Positions 26,217 through 35,757 of a stretch of DNA of 63,863 nt are shown here, piece after piece (position 1 is the first letter of the stretch; every line of letters begins with the position of its first letter). This stretch comes from an uncultured Eubacteriales bacterium. Lineage in GTDB: Bacteria > Bacillota > Clostridia > Lachnospirales > Lachnospiraceae. A program made the position numbers and the translations under genes. The notes under the pieces are model-generated. The model saw nothing but the letters and a program-made list of their open reading frames with translations. It searched no databases and was not told the DNA's origin. The stretch is taken from NCBI GenBank assembly GCA_900316755.1, contig ONED01000003.1:1-63863 (forward strand), in the 5' to 3' direction.

Positions 26217-26953
26217 ACATTCTCCTCTCCTGCAAATGGTTCTGCGAGGATGACTCCGATATTATCATTTCCTCCGTTTTCATTTGCCCTCTCTACTAAT
26301 CGTTCTACTGCTTCCACGATATCCCGGGAACTTTTTACAATATAAAACATTTCTTCGTCTTCCATCATATTACTGAGCCCATCGGTACACATCAAAATCA
26401 TGTCCCCTTTTTTCAATCGGTATTCAAAAAAATCAGTTTCGACTTTTTCTTTTACACCGACTGCCCTCGTAATAATGTTTTTATCCGGATGATGTTTTGC
26501 TTCTTCTGCATTAATCCCTCCCAGACGCACCATTTCCTGCACGAAAGAATGATCCCTTGACAACTGTCTAATCTTGTCATTTAGTAAATAAAGCCTGCTG
26601 TCTCCGATATTTGCGAAATACAGCGTATGCTCTATCACCGTCGCTGCAACCAGCGTAGTCCCCATTCCTTCCAGACGTGCGTCCTGTCTCGCCACTTCTC
26701 TCAGTTTGCGATTCGCAGATTGGATTGCATTCCTCATCATCGCTTCCGGTCCGTCCTGTGTGCTTTTTAAAAGCTCCTCCTTGAACGACTCTACCACAAA
26801 CCGGGATGCAAAATCTCCTGCTTTGTGACCACCCATACCATCCGCGACGACTAAAAGATTCGGAAGTGCGCCAAGCGGTCCGTCGGATACATACACGTAA
26901 TCCTGATTGACTTCACGCTTTCTCCCGATATCAACCTTTGAAAACGTCCTCAT
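26213..26953 (-). CDS. stp: PP2C-type protein phosphatase Stp/PrpC
   Basis: This 246-aa metal-dependent phosphatase reverses phosphorylation by the PASTA kinase. The PP2C motifs are visible: RKREVNQDYVYV, VVADGMGGHKAGDFAS, NIGDSRLYLLND, MILMCTDGLSNM and GGNDNIGVILAE, which supply the metal-binding aspartates. It is cytoplasmic with no membrane segment. It overlaps pknB by 4 nt and follows rlmN by 12 nt. Confidence 0.95.
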   Translation of the reverse strand: MRTFSKVDIGRKREVNQDYVYVSDGPLGALPNLLVVADGMGGHKAGDFASRFVVESFKEELLKSTQDGPEAMMRNAIQSANRKLREVARQDARLEGMGTTLVAATVIEHTLYFANIGDSRLYLLNDKIRQLSRDHSFVQEMVRLGGINAEEAKHHPDKNIITRAVGVKEKVETDFFEYRLKKGDMILMCTDGLSNMMEDEEMFYIVKSSRDIVEAVERLVERANENGGNDNIGVILAEPFAGEENV

Positions 26954-26965
26954 ATGGTTCTCCTT

Positions 26966-28003
26966 TTATCTTGCCTCTACATAACGTCGTCTTAATTGCC
27001 CACAGGCTCCGTCTATATCAGAGCCTAGTTCTCTTCTTATAGTAACATTTATTCCACTTTTTTCAAGTTTATTTTTAAAATTCTCTGCACTTTTTTTATC
27101 CGGTCTCACAAAATTCCGCTCTTTAATCGGATTCACCGGGATGAGATTTAAGTGGCAGTTGCGGCATTTCAAAAGATTTACGAGCTCGTTTTCATCTTCT
27201 TTCCCATCATTGACTCCGTGCACCAGACTGTATTCAAAGGTAACCCTTCTCCCTGTTTTTTCAAAATAAGAATCGCAGGCAGCCAGCACCTCTGAAAGCT
27301 CATATTTGTTTGCAATCGGCATCAATGCCTTTCGTTTCTCCTGTGTGGAGCCATGAAGAGAAAGTGCCAGTGTAATCTGAAATTTCTCTTCTGCAAGACG
27401 TTTCATGTTCGGCACAATCCCACAGGTGGAAACCGTCACATTCCGCTGGCTGATATGAAGACCTCTCTCATCTGTCAGAAGTCTTAAAAACCGGACCAGA
27501 TTGTCATAGTTATCCAATGGTTCCCCGGTGCCCATTACAACCACATTGGAAACCCGCTCACCGGAAATTTTCTGAATCCGGTAAATCTGTCCCAACATTT
27601 CCGATGGTCTCAGGTTTCGTTCCAAACCGCCAATGGTGGAAGCGCAAAACCGGCATCCCATACGGCATCCCACCTGCGAAGAAATGCAGACGGAATTTCC
27701 ATGCTTATATTTCATCAGCACGCTCTCTATCACGTGCCCGTCCTCTAGTTCAAACAGGAACTTGTTCGTTCCGTCAAGCGCTGACACCTGACGCTCCACT
27801 AATTTTACCTGCGGTATCTCATACGCTGCCTCTAATTTTTCCCGCAGTGGCTTGGAAAGATTCGTCATCTCATCAAAATGCTCCGCAAGTTTCACATGAA
27901 GCCATTCGTAAATCTGTTTTGCGCGGAATGCCTTTTCTCCCATCTGCTCTATTTCCTTAACAAGCTCCTCCAGCGTACAGGAGCTGATATCCTTCTTATC
28001 CAT
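26966..28003 (-). CDS. rlmN: 23S rRNA / tRNA adenine-C2 methyltransferase
   Basis: This 345-aa radical-SAM enzyme methylates A2503 of 23S rRNA and A37 of some tRNAs. The iron-sulfur cluster motif is CRMGCRFCAST, with EPLDNYDN in the SAM region. The catalytic C-terminal cysteine lies in GACGQLRRRY. The N terminus carries the RNA-binding ELVKEIEQMGEKAFRAKQIYEWLH helix. It overlaps rsmB by 8 nt. Confidence 0.95.
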   Translation of the reverse strand: MDKKDISSCTLEELVKEIEQMGEKAFRAKQIYEWLHVKLAEHFDEMTNLSKPLREKLEAAYEIPQVKLVERQVSALDGTNKFLFELEDGHVIESVLMKYKHGNSVCISSQVGCRMGCRFCASTIGGLERNLRPSEMLGQIYRIQKISGERVSNVVVMGTGEPLDNYDNLVRFLRLLTDERGLHISQRNVTVSTCGIVPNMKRLAEEKFQITLALSLHGSTQEKRKALMPIANKYELSEVLAACDSYFEKTGRRVTFEYSLVHGVNDGKEDENELVNLLKCRNCHLNLIPVNPIKERNFVRPDKKSAENFKNKLEKSGINVTIRRELGSDIDGACGQLRRRYVEAR

Positions 28004-29342
28004 GTTTCACCTTCCTGAATTTTGCGAGGAAAAATCCATCGCTCTTATGCACACCCGGCAGCAGATTCAGGCACCCTTCTTCCCGGACGCTCCCTTTTAA
28101 CGCTTCACACACATCCTGCCGAATCGAAGCAAGCTCAAACTCCGGATAGTGCGAAAGGAACCAGTACACATTTCCCATATTCTCTTTCTCATGGATGGTG
28201 CAGGTACTGTACATCAGGACTCCACCCGGTTTTACATATGCCTGCACCTCGGACAGAATGCTTTGCTGCAAATGCACAAGTTCCGCCTGTGTTTCTTTTG
28301 TCATCTTGTATTTCAAATCCGTCTTCTTTCCAAGCACCCCAAGTCCGGAGCAGGGAAGATCTGCTATCACAATGTCGGCTGTTTCTACAGAAGATGCGTC
28401 CGACACTGTCGCGTCCCATCTGACTGCATCGATGTTGGTAAGACCGGAGCGGACAATATTCTCCCGAATCAGATTCACCTTGTAGTCCGTCAAATCCCGT
28501 GCCTCTACATGGCCGGTTTCGTGAAGCAGTTCCGCCATATGAAGTGCTTTTCCGCCGGGCGATGCGCAGACGTCGATGACGCTATCCCCCTCTTTCGGAG
28601 CCGCCAGATGCGACACCAGCATGGAACTAATATCCTGCACAGAAAACATGCCTTTTTGAAAGCTTTCCAGACCTTCCAGATAATCGTAACCGGAAATGCA
28701 TAGTGCATATGGAAGATACGGATGAATGTCCACACAGACTCCTTCCTTCTCCAGAGACTGCTTCAGCGTTTCCACACTGCATCGGCTTAGATTGCAGCGG
28801 ATGACCGTCGGTTTTTCCTTCAGAAAATCCTCCAGCATAACTTCCACCGTCTCCCTGGAGAAGCAGGAAAGCCACTCTGTAAGAATCCATTCCGGCATAG
28901 AATACCGAACCGACAAATACGAAACGGTATCCGCCGGATTCGGATATGTAATTTTGTCCAGATTCCGGGCAATGTTTCGAAGTACCCCGTTCACAAACCC
29001 TTTCAGGCTGCCAAAGCCCTTTTTCTGAGCCAGTTTCACAGCTTCGTTACATACCGCCGAATCCGGAACGGAATCCATATATTTGAGCTGATACACGGCA
29101 CTTCGTAAAATACAGCGAATCACCGGTTTCATTTTATCCACTTTTACCTTTGAAAATTGATTAATGATATAGTCCAACTCTATCAGGTGTTCCAGCGTTC
29201 CTTCTGTGACTCTGGTAATAAATGCGCGCTCTTTCTTATCCAGATACTGATACTTACTCAGCACATTTCGAAGCGCAATATGGCTGTATTCCCCGTCCCT
29301 TGTCACCTCTAATAAAACGGCGAGTACCAATTCTCTAGTCAT
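27996..29342 (-). CDS. rsmB: 16S rRNA (cytosine967-C5)-methyltransferase
   Basis: This 448-aa enzyme has an N-terminal NusB-like RNA-binding domain (about 1-140) and a C-terminal SAM methyltransferase domain. Motifs are SVIDVCASPGGKALHMAELL for SAM, DLPCSGLGVLGKK and the catalytic cysteine in YSTCTIHEKEN. It is embedded between the metallopeptidase and rlmN with overlaps at both ends. Length and order match the usual Firmicutes cluster. Confidence 0.94.
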   Translation of the reverse strand: MTRELVLAVLLEVTRDGEYSHIALRNVLSKYQYLDKKERAFITRVTEGTLEHLIELDYIINQFSKVKVDKMKPVIRCILRSAVYQLKYMDSVPDSAVCNEAVKLAQKKGFGSLKGFVNGVLRNIARNLDKITYPNPADTVSYLSVRYSMPEWILTEWLSCFSRETVEVMLEDFLKEKPTVIRCNLSRCSVETLKQSLEKEGVCVDIHPYLPYALCISGYDYLEGLESFQKGMFSVQDISSMLVSHLAAPKEGDSVIDVCASPGGKALHMAELLHETGHVEARDLTDYKVNLIRENIVRSGLTNIDAVRWDATVSDASSVETADIVIADLPCSGLGVLGKKTDLKYKMTKETQAELVHLQQSILSEVQAYVKPGGVLMYSTCTIHEKENMGNVYWFLSHYPEFELASIRQDVCEALKGSVREEGCLNLLPGVHKSDGFFLAKFRKVKHG

Positions 29343-30039
29343 TCCGTCTTCTTCCTCCCGTCAGAATCAGGATTCGAAGCAGTTGTAAAATCGCAGTCGC
29401 CGCACCTGCCACGTAAGTGAGTGCCGCTGCACCCAGCACCTTTTTTGCCGATTTAATTTCCTCGCCGTACAGAATGCCTGTGTCTGCGAGCGCACGAATC
29501 GCGCGATTCGAAGCATTGAATTCCACCGGCAAAGTCACAATCTGAAACAATACGGCTGCCGAAAATGCGATGATTCCGATTTGAATCAAAAGCCATGACG
29601 ATTCACTGCGAATCAGAAGACCAATCAGAATCAACGGCCATGCAATCTGCGCTCCAAAATTTGCTACCGGAACAAGTACGCTGCGGAGTCTTAAAGGTAC
29701 ATATCCCTTTGCATGCTGGATGGCGTGCCCGCACTCATGAGCAGCCACTCCCACTGCCGCCACGGAAGTCTGCCCATAAACGGAATCGGAGAGCCGAAGC
29801 ACCTTGCTCCTAGGGTCATAATGATCCGTCAGATTTCCGGATACCCGCTGGATTTTCACATCATAAATGCCTGCTCTATGAAGCACCTGCTCTGCAGCCT
29901 GCGCACCGGTAATCCCTCTGGCATTCCTCACCCCCGCATACCTGCCAAACGTACTTTTAACCTTTGCGGATGCAAGTAGACTCAGCACCACGCCAATCAA
30001 AACTAAAATATAAGTCGGATCAAAATAATACCAGAACAT
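29335..30039 (-). CDS. YugP-like zinc membrane metallopeptidase
   Basis: This 234-aa integral membrane protein is of the neutral-zinc-metallopeptidase type (YugP/DUF zinc_peptidase_2). The zinc site is HECGHAIQHAKG near residue 108. There are an N-terminal anchor and two to three further helices (FGAQIAWPLILIGLLI, IGIIAFSAAVLFQIVTL, AAATAILQLLRILIL). The substrate is unknown. It overlaps fmt upstream and rsmB downstream, so it is a fixed part of this translation and cell-wall cluster. Confidence 0.85.
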   Translation of the reverse strand: MFWYYFDPTYILVLIGVVLSLLASAKVKSTFGRYAGVRNARGITGAQAAEQVLHRAGIYDVKIQRVSGNLTDHYDPRSKVLRLSDSVYGQTSVAAVGVAAHECGHAIQHAKGYVPLRLRSVLVPVANFGAQIAWPLILIGLLIRSESSWLLIQIGIIAFSAAVLFQIVTLPVEFNASNRAIRALADTGILYGEEIKSAKKVLGAAALTYVAGAATAILQLLRILILTGGRRRND

Positions 30040-30964
30040 CTCCTGCTTTCACCTCGTTTCCTCTCAAAAATGCGCCTGCATCCATCCGTTTTTTCCCCGG
30101 AATCTGAAGCTCACACACTTTTAATAAACCATCTCCTGTCTGCACATAAAATGCATCCTTCTCCACCCGGACAATCATGCCGGGATTTTCACTCTTTCCA
30201 TTTCCGGAATCGCCCGCTACCTGTGCATCCCAGATTTTCATAACAATCCCGTTCCATCCTGTATAGGCGCTGGGCCATGGATTCAATCCCCGCACAAGCC
30301 GTTCAATGGCTGCGGCGCTTTGATTCCAGTCAATCTTTCCCAGTTGTTTGTCCAGCATTTTTGCATAGGCAGTCGTTGTCTCTCCCTGTGGCACAGGAGT
30401 AATGGTCTGATTTTTTAGTCCTTCCAACGTCTCTATGCAAAGCTTTGCTCCTGCCGCAGCAAGTTTGTCATGCAGGCTTCCTCCGGTCTCTTTTTCCTCG
30501 ATAACAACCTCCGTCTTAAGAAGCATATCACCCGTATCTAACCCTTCATCCATTTGCATAGTGGTCACGCCGGTCACCGTTTCGCCGTCTATAATCGCCC
30601 ATTGAATCGGCGCAGCGCCACGGTATTTAGGAAGCAGGGAAGCATGCACATTGATGCATCCATATGGCGTCATCTCCAGAATTTCCTTCGGCAGAATCTG
30701 ACCAAATGCCACAACCACCATGATGTCCGCATGCTGTTTGCGAAGCTCTTCGATACACTCTGCATCCCGCACCCGTCCCGGCTGAAAAACCGGAATCTGA
30801 TGCCTTAATGCGCACTCCTTTACCGGCGGAAACTGCATCTCTCTGCCACGCCCTTTTTGCTTATCCGGCTGGGTCACGGCAAGAACCACTTCATGGCCTG
30901 CCTCAATCAGCGCTTCCAGTGTCCCCACAGAAAAATCGGGGGTTCCCATAAAAATCACTTTCAT
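30020..30964 (-). CDS. fmt: Methionyl-tRNA formyltransferase
   Basis: This 314-aa enzyme formylates the initiator Met-tRNA using 10-formyltetrahydrofolate. The N-terminal Rossmann domain has KVIFMGTPDFSVGTLEALI. The catalytic region is INVHASLLPKYRGAAPIQWAI, with the Asn-His-Asp set known for the family. The C-terminal domain that grips the tRNA has RGLNPWPSAYTGW. It follows def by 12 nt, so the formylating and deformylating enzymes are made together. Confidence 0.96.
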   Translation of the reverse strand: MKVIFMGTPDFSVGTLEALIEAGHEVVLAVTQPDKQKGRGREMQFPPVKECALRHQIPVFQPGRVRDAECIEELRKQHADIMVVVAFGQILPKEILEMTPYGCINVHASLLPKYRGAAPIQWAIIDGETVTGVTTMQMDEGLDTGDMLLKTEVVIEEKETGGSLHDKLAAAGAKLCIETLEGLKNQTITPVPQGETTTAYAKMLDKQLGKIDWNQSAAAIERLVRGLNPWPSAYTGWNGIVMKIWDAQVAGDSGNGKSENPGMIVRVEKDAFYVQTGDGLLKVCELQIPGKKRMDAGAFLRGNEVKAGDVLVLF

Positions 30965-30976
30965 CTGCCATCCTCC

Positions 30977-31462
30977 TTATGATTCCCCTTCGGGTCCTTC
31001 TTCATACGTCGCATCGTGAAGCTCTCCCTCTACCTTTTCCACGTACAAATGTCCGTCAAGATGGTCAATTTCATGGCAGAAGGCTCTTGCAAGCAGTTCT
31101 TCTCCCTCATAAAACACTTCTTTCATTTTCGTGTTTAACGCTTTCACCTTTACATAATTCGGGCGAGTCACACATCCGGCTTTTCCCGGAACACTAAGGC
31201 ACCCCTCATCTCCGGTCTGCTCACCGGAAGTCTCCACAATCTCCGGATTGATAAGGACAATCGGACCTTCTCCCACATCAATGACAACAATCCGCTTTAG
31301 AATCCCCACCTGTGGAGCTGCAAGTCCCACGCCTCCGGACTCATACATGGTATCCAGCATGTCATCAATCAACATAAGAGTTCTCGGTGTCATCACCTTG
31401 ACTGCTTTGCTTACTTTTGTCAATACCTCGTCTCCGATTTCTCTGATTTCTCTAATCGCCAT
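30977..31462 (-). CDS. def: Peptide deformylase
   Basis: This 161-aa metalloenzyme removes the N-formyl group from new proteins. The three family motifs are present: [18 protein letters not shown] (metal cysteine) and HEIDHLDG (metal histidines and catalytic glutamate). The short form without insertions matches the Clostridial type. It lies between priA and fmt. Confidence 0.96.
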   Translation of the reverse strand: MAIREIREIGDEVLTKVSKAVKVMTPRTLMLIDDMLDTMYESGGVGLAAPQVGILKRIVVIDVGEGPIVLINPEIVETSGEQTGDEGCLSVPGKAGCVTRPNYVKVKALNTKMKEVFYEGEELLARAFCHEIDHLDGHLYVEKVEGELHDATYEEGPEGES

Positions 31463-31500
31463 TTTCTTCTCTCCCTTGTTTTATTTGTCCCATATTTTTT

Positions 31501-33747
31501 CTAAAATATCCGCATCGGATCAAAATCAAACTGAATCCGGATATTCCGAAATCCCGGATTAATTTCGATATATTGTTCTAATCGGTCTTTCATCTCAATC
31601 AAAACATCATACTCTGCATGTTTGAAATATATGACTCTGCGGTAGACATCTTTTACTTTTCCCACACTTGGACTCGCAGGTCCGATAATCACTGCCTGCT
31701 GTCTGTTGATACGCTCTGCATACCGCTTCAGATAGTCTGCCGCCGTAGAAAGGAAATCTTCCTCTTTCCCCGTCAAAAGGATTGCCGCCAAATGTGCAGC
31801 CGGAGGATACCCCATCACCTTTCGGTAGGAGATCTCTTCCGCATAGAAGCTCTCATAATCCTGCCTCGCAGCCGTCTCTATGGCATAGTGCTCCGGGCTG
31901 TAGGTCTGAATCACAACCTCTCCTTTTTCGCTTCCCCGTCCCGCACGTCCTGCCGCCTGAGTGAGCAGTTGGAAGGTTCGCTCTCCTGCCCGATAATCGT
32001 CTGCATACAGAGACATATCTGCTGCCAGAATTCCCACCAGCGTCACATTCGGGAAGTCGTGCCCTTTTACAATCATCTGGGTTCCCACAAGTACATCTGC
32101 TTCCTCATTGGCAAACTGCTCCAGAATCTTCTCATGTCCATCTTTTTCTTTGGTGGTGTCCATGTCCATCCGAAGCACTCTGGCAGCCGGAAATTCCTTT
32201 TTCACCAGTTCTTCGATTTGCTGTGTACCTGCCCGGAATCCACCGATATGCTTTGATCCGCAAGACGGGCAAACAGAAACCTCCGGCTCTTCATATCCAC
32301 AATAGTGACAGACCAGTTTTCCATTCCGGTGTGCCGTTAACGACACATCACAGTGAGGACATTTTACTACATATCCGCAGGCTCTGCAAGAAAGGAATCC
32401 CGCATATCCCCTTCGATTCAAAAAAAGCATGACCTGCTGCTTCTTCAAAAGCCGCTCTTCCATGAGCTCATGCAGCCGTCCACTTAAGATAGAACGGTTG
32501 CCTTTCTTTAACTCCTCCCGCAAATCCACTACATGAACCTCCGGCAGATTCTGCCTGCGGGAACGATTCCGCAAGATCAGAAGTTCATATTGCGGCTTTT
32601 CTCCATCCGGGCCTGTCTGACTTCGGTAGAAGCTTTCCAAAGATGGAGTCGCAGAGCCGAGCACCACACTGGCTCCCTCTAACTCTGCCCTAAAAATTGC
32701 AGTTTCTCTGGCATGATACCGCGGAACCTGCTCGCTCTTATAGGTAGGCTCATGCTCTTCGTCGATGACAATCAGTCCCAGATTTGGAAAGGGGGTAAAC
32801 AGAGCAGAGCGCGGCCCAATCATCACATCAATTTCCCCTGCCTTTGCCCGCATCATCTGATCATACCGCTCCCCGTTTGACATCCTGGAATTCAAAATAG
32901 AAATACGGTCCCCGAAACGCCGGTAAAATCGCATCACCGTCTGATAGGTCAATGCAATTTCCGGAATCAGTACAATCGCCTGCCGGCCTTCTTCCATGAC
33001 ACGGGCAATCATTTCCATATAAACCTCTGTCTTGCCGCTTCCCGTCACTCCGTAGAGCAGATAGGTTTTCCGGATTCCCTTTGCATAGTCTTCCCGAAAC
33101 ACATCAATGGCATGTTGCTGTTCCCCGGTATAGGAAAGCTCCTTCCTCATCTGCTCACACTTTCTGACCGGATTTCGAAGTACCTGCTCTGATTCCACTC
33201 GAAGTACTCCCTGTTCTTCCATCGCAGATAAAACCGTCTTCGTAACACTCAGTTTTTTTATCACGAATCCGTACTCCAGCACTCCGTTGTCCAAAAGGGC
33301 AGCAAGAACCCTTGCTCTCGCCTTCTGATTTTTCTTATCTAAATATTCGGAAAGTTTCGCTCTTCCTGCTTCTTCATCGAGCAGCAAGCGAACGTAACGC
33401 CGAATCTTTGCATTCTCTTCTTTCTTAATGGGGAGCACCGTCTTCAATGCCTGAATCATGGTTCCGCCATAATATTCCTTCATCCACGCAGCCAAAGCCA
33501 CCATTTTTCCTTCAATCGCAACTTTTTTTTCTGCAATTTGCAGGATTTCCTTCACTTTTTCACAATCATATTCACAGGCATCCGAAATCTCCACCACATA
33601 TCCATTGGTCCTTCTGTTGCCTTTTCCAAAAGGAATCACCACCTCAGAACCGACTTTCAGCACCCCCTCCAGCCCGGAAGGGATGCTGTATTCAAAAACT
33701 TTATCCAGTTTTTCATTCGTAATGTCTACAATCACTTTTGCATACAT
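31501..33747 (-). CDS. priA: Primosomal protein N' (PriA helicase)
   Basis: This 748-aa DNA helicase restarts collapsed replication forks. A winged N-terminal DNA-binding part is followed by a helicase core with GVTGSGKTEVY (Walker A) and IVIDEEHEPTYKSEQ (DEEH box). Two zinc sites are supplied by cysteine pairs in FLSCRACGYVVKCPHC and VCHYCG ... VCPSCG. ILAADMSLYADDYRAGERTFQLL marks the C-terminal helicase motifs. It overlaps murE by 16 nt. Confidence 0.96.
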   Translation of the reverse strand: MYAKVIVDITNEKLDKVFEYSIPSGLEGVLKVGSEVVIPFGKGNRRTNGYVVEISDACEYDCEKVKEILQIAEKKVAIEGKMVALAAWMKEYYGGTMIQALKTVLPIKKEENAKIRRYVRLLLDEEAGRAKLSEYLDKKNQKARARVLAALLDNGVLEYGFVIKKLSVTKTVLSAMEEQGVLRVESEQVLRNPVRKCEQMRKELSYTGEQQHAIDVFREDYAKGIRKTYLLYGVTGSGKTEVYMEMIARVMEEGRQAIVLIPEIALTYQTVMRFYRRFGDRISILNSRMSNGERYDQMMRAKAGEIDVMIGPRSALFTPFPNLGLIVIDEEHEPTYKSEQVPRYHARETAIFRAELEGASVVLGSATPSLESFYRSQTGPDGEKPQYELLILRNRSRRQNLPEVHVVDLREELKKGNRSILSGRLHELMEERLLKKQQVMLFLNRRGYAGFLSCRACGYVVKCPHCDVSLTAHRNGKLVCHYCGYEEPEVSVCPSCGSKHIGGFRAGTQQIEELVKKEFPAARVLRMDMDTTKEKDGHEKILEQFANEEADVLVGTQMIVKGHDFPNVTLVGILAADMSLYADDYRAGERTFQLLTQAAGRAGRGSEKGEVVIQTYSPEHYAIETAARQDYESFYAEEISYRKVMGYPPAAHLAAILLTGKEEDFLSTAADYLKRYAERINRQQAVIIGPASPSVGKVKDVYRRVIYFKHAEYDVLIEMKDRLEQYIEINPGFRNIRIQFDFDPMRIF

Positions 33748-35201
33748 ATCTCGCTTACGACCTCCGCAATCAAAACACGCTCATCCATATCGTGTTTGAC
33801 GCCTTTGATTTCCTGATAATCCTCATGTCCCTTTCCGGCAAGTACAATCACATCCCCTGCCTTTGCGTTTTCAATGGCATAACGAATCGCCTCTTTCCGG
33901 TCGATGATTTCCACATACGTTCCCGAGGTCTTTTCTATCCCTATTTTGATATCATCAATAATCGCCTGCGGCTCCTCAAATCTTGGATTATCGGATGTAA
34001 TAATAGTCAAATCAGCCAGTCTTCCGGATACCTCGCCCATCTCATATCGTCTTGACTTCGCCCGGTTTCCGCCGCAGCCAAATACACATACCAGACGCTT
34101 CGGATGGTATTCCCGCAAAGTCGTCAAAAGGCTCTCGAGACTCATGGCATTGTGTGCATAATCAATCATTAAGGTAAAGTCATCAGACACCTTCACCATC
34201 TCAATACGTCCCTTTACTTTTGCAACCTTTAGCGCTGCCTGAATCTTTTCCACCGGCACCCCAAAATGCCTGCACACGGCTATCGCAGTCAAGGAATTGT
34301 ACACGCTGAACGTTCCCGGAATGTCAATCTCCACATCAAACTGCATAAGTCCGGACACCGTGTACGAAACGCCCAGATATCCTGAGCCGGACAAAAGCTT
34401 TACGCCTGTCGCCCGCAAATCGGCTTTCTCCGAAAATCCAAAGGTCTCCACCTGACAGGTTGCCCCCTGTAAAACCTCTTCAAAATAAGGGTCATCTCCA
34501 TTTACAATTCCGATTTTGCACTGCTTAAATAATAATCCTTTGCACCGTTTATACTCTTCAAAATCCTTGTGTTCATTCGGACCGATATGGTCTTCTCCCA
34601 GGTTCGTAAAAATCCCGATTTCAAACGGAATCCCCGCCGTCCGGTGCAGTTTAAGCCCCTGGGAAGACACTTCCATCACCACTGCATCACAGCCGGCATC
34701 CACCATTTTTCGAAAATAGTTGTGGATGGTAAAGGATTCCGGCGTCGTATTGCTGGCGGGAATCACCTCATCTCCGATAATCGCCTCGATGGTGCCGATT
34801 AACCCCACCTTGTGTCCCGCACCCTCCAGAATGGATTTCACCATGTAAGTGGTCGTCGTCTTTCCTTTCGTCCCTGTAATCCCGATGACCTTTAACTGTT
34901 CTGCAGGATAGCCAAAATAAGCAGCCGAAGCAAGTGCCAGCGCATATCTGGTATCTTCTACCCGGATGACCGTCACATCTTTCGGTGCCTTCACCTCTTT
35001 CTCCACAATCACCGCAGCAGCACCTTTTTCTGCCACTTCACCTACAAACTTATGTCCGTCTGATACCGCACCGCTGATGCAGACAAAAACGCTCCCTTCG
35101 CACACCTTTCTGGAATCATTCGTAAGCTCCGTAATCTCGATTTCTTCGTTCCCCTGTATGACTTCATATGTGAGACGCTCTAAAAGCTTGGTTAATTTCA
35201 T
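33732..35201 (-). CDS. murE: UDP-MurNAc-tripeptide synthetase MurE (meso-DAP type)
   Basis: This 489-aa Mur ligase adds the third residue to the peptidoglycan stem peptide. The ATP loop is GTKGKTTTTYMV, the substrate-binding TTPESF lies near 157, and SDNPRFEEP contains the DNPR motif that marks ligases using meso-diaminopimelate instead of lysine. So the wall is probably of the DAP type. It is the first gene of the run continuing into priA. A 376-nt gap separates it from the next gene upstream. Confidence 0.94.
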   Translation of the reverse strand: MKLTKLLERLTYEVIQGNEEIEITELTNDSRKVCEGSVFVCISGAVSDGHKFVGEVAEKGAAAVIVEKEVKAPKDVTVIRVEDTRYALALASAAYFGYPAEQLKVIGITGTKGKTTTTYMVKSILEGAGHKVGLIGTIEAIIGDEVIPASNTTPESFTIHNYFRKMVDAGCDAVVMEVSSQGLKLHRTAGIPFEIGIFTNLGEDHIGPNEHKDFEEYKRCKGLLFKQCKIGIVNGDDPYFEEVLQGATCQVETFGFSEKADLRATGVKLLSGSGYLGVSYTVSGLMQFDVEIDIPGTFSVYNSLTAIAVCRHFGVPVEKIQAALKVAKVKGRIEMVKVSDDFTLMIDYAHNAMSLESLLTTLREYHPKRLVCVFGCGGNRAKSRRYEMGEVSGRLADLTIITSDNPRFEEPQAIIDDIKIGIEKTSGTYVEIIDRKEAIRYAIENAKAGDVIVLAGKGHEDYQEIKGVKHDMDERVLIAEVVSEICMQK

Positions 35202-35577
35202 GATTTACACATCCTCCCGTTGGCTTCCATAAATTATAATCAGTATACCACACTTTATGGGGGAATGCAAAAATGAATCACGCTACCATACACCGAAATA
35301 TATTGACACACACTATATTAAATGCAAACATAAAAAAATTCTTCTTGCATGGTTTTCATCTTTGTGCTAAACTTCTACGTGTATCAGCAGAGGCACTGAT
35401 TTCATATAAGCATTTCAATGTGCCTTGTAGCGTCATTACAAAATCGACGCATCTGATCTTAGAGGTATTTTCACCATAAAAATTCAGGTTAGATGAACAA
35501 AATAATCGATTGATATTCATGATTTATTAGCGTATACTATCAATGTAACTAAGTGTTATCGGAAAGGAAGTGTTTAT
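35202..35577. other. Intergenic region upstream of the GNAT cassette
   Basis: This 376-nt AT-rich stretch holds the cassette promoter at its right end. A 68-codon open frame (35273-35479) follows a GGGGGA sequence, but I recognised nothing in it and its composition does not look clearly coding. No terminator or repeat was obvious in the left part. Confidence 0.4.
35510..35538 (+). promoter_or_regulatory. Promoter of the GNAT cassette with flanking inverted repeat
   Basis: TTGATA (35510-35515) and TATACT (35533-35538) are 17 nt apart, 40 nt before the first gene. The inverted repeat ATTGATA (35509-35515) / TATCAAT (35538-35544) frames the whole promoter, a layout expected for autoregulation by the cassette's own small protein. 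Confidence 0.65.
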
Positions 35578-35757
35578 ATGGCAACAGACAGTATTTTCAG
35601 AACAATTGTACTCAAGGATGCACAAAGCATCGAAGCATTTGTCACTGCCGTAGAAGAATCTGCTCGTTTTTCTAAAAGAAACCCTTTACCTAAGGTTGAA
35701 TCCCACGATTTAACTAGAGAAGAACTCATTGAAATGTTTGGAGAACCTAGTAAATAA
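35578..35757 (+). CDS. Small protein paired with GNAT enzyme, antitoxin-like
   Basis: This 59-aa gene lies directly before the acetyltransferase, with AAAGGAAG about 8 nt before its ATG. The protein opens MATDSIFRTIVLKDAQSIEAF and ends REELIEMFGEPSK. It is charged and predicted mostly helical, with a short beta-like start (IFRTIVL). That would suit a ribbon-helix-helix type DNA-binding start, but the motif is not firm. Its TAA overlaps the next ATG (TAATG), so the two proteins are translationally coupled. The antitoxin role is inferred only from this layout and from the promoter inverted repeat. Confidence 0.6.
   Translation: MATDSIFRTIVLKDAQSIEAFVTAVEESARFSKRNPLPKVESHDLTREELIEMFGEPSK

Noticed and set aside
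35273-35479. 68-codon open frame on the plus strand before the GNAT cassette
   Set aside because: A weak GGGGGA precedes it, but the sequence is not recognisable and has no domain pattern; chance is more likely.
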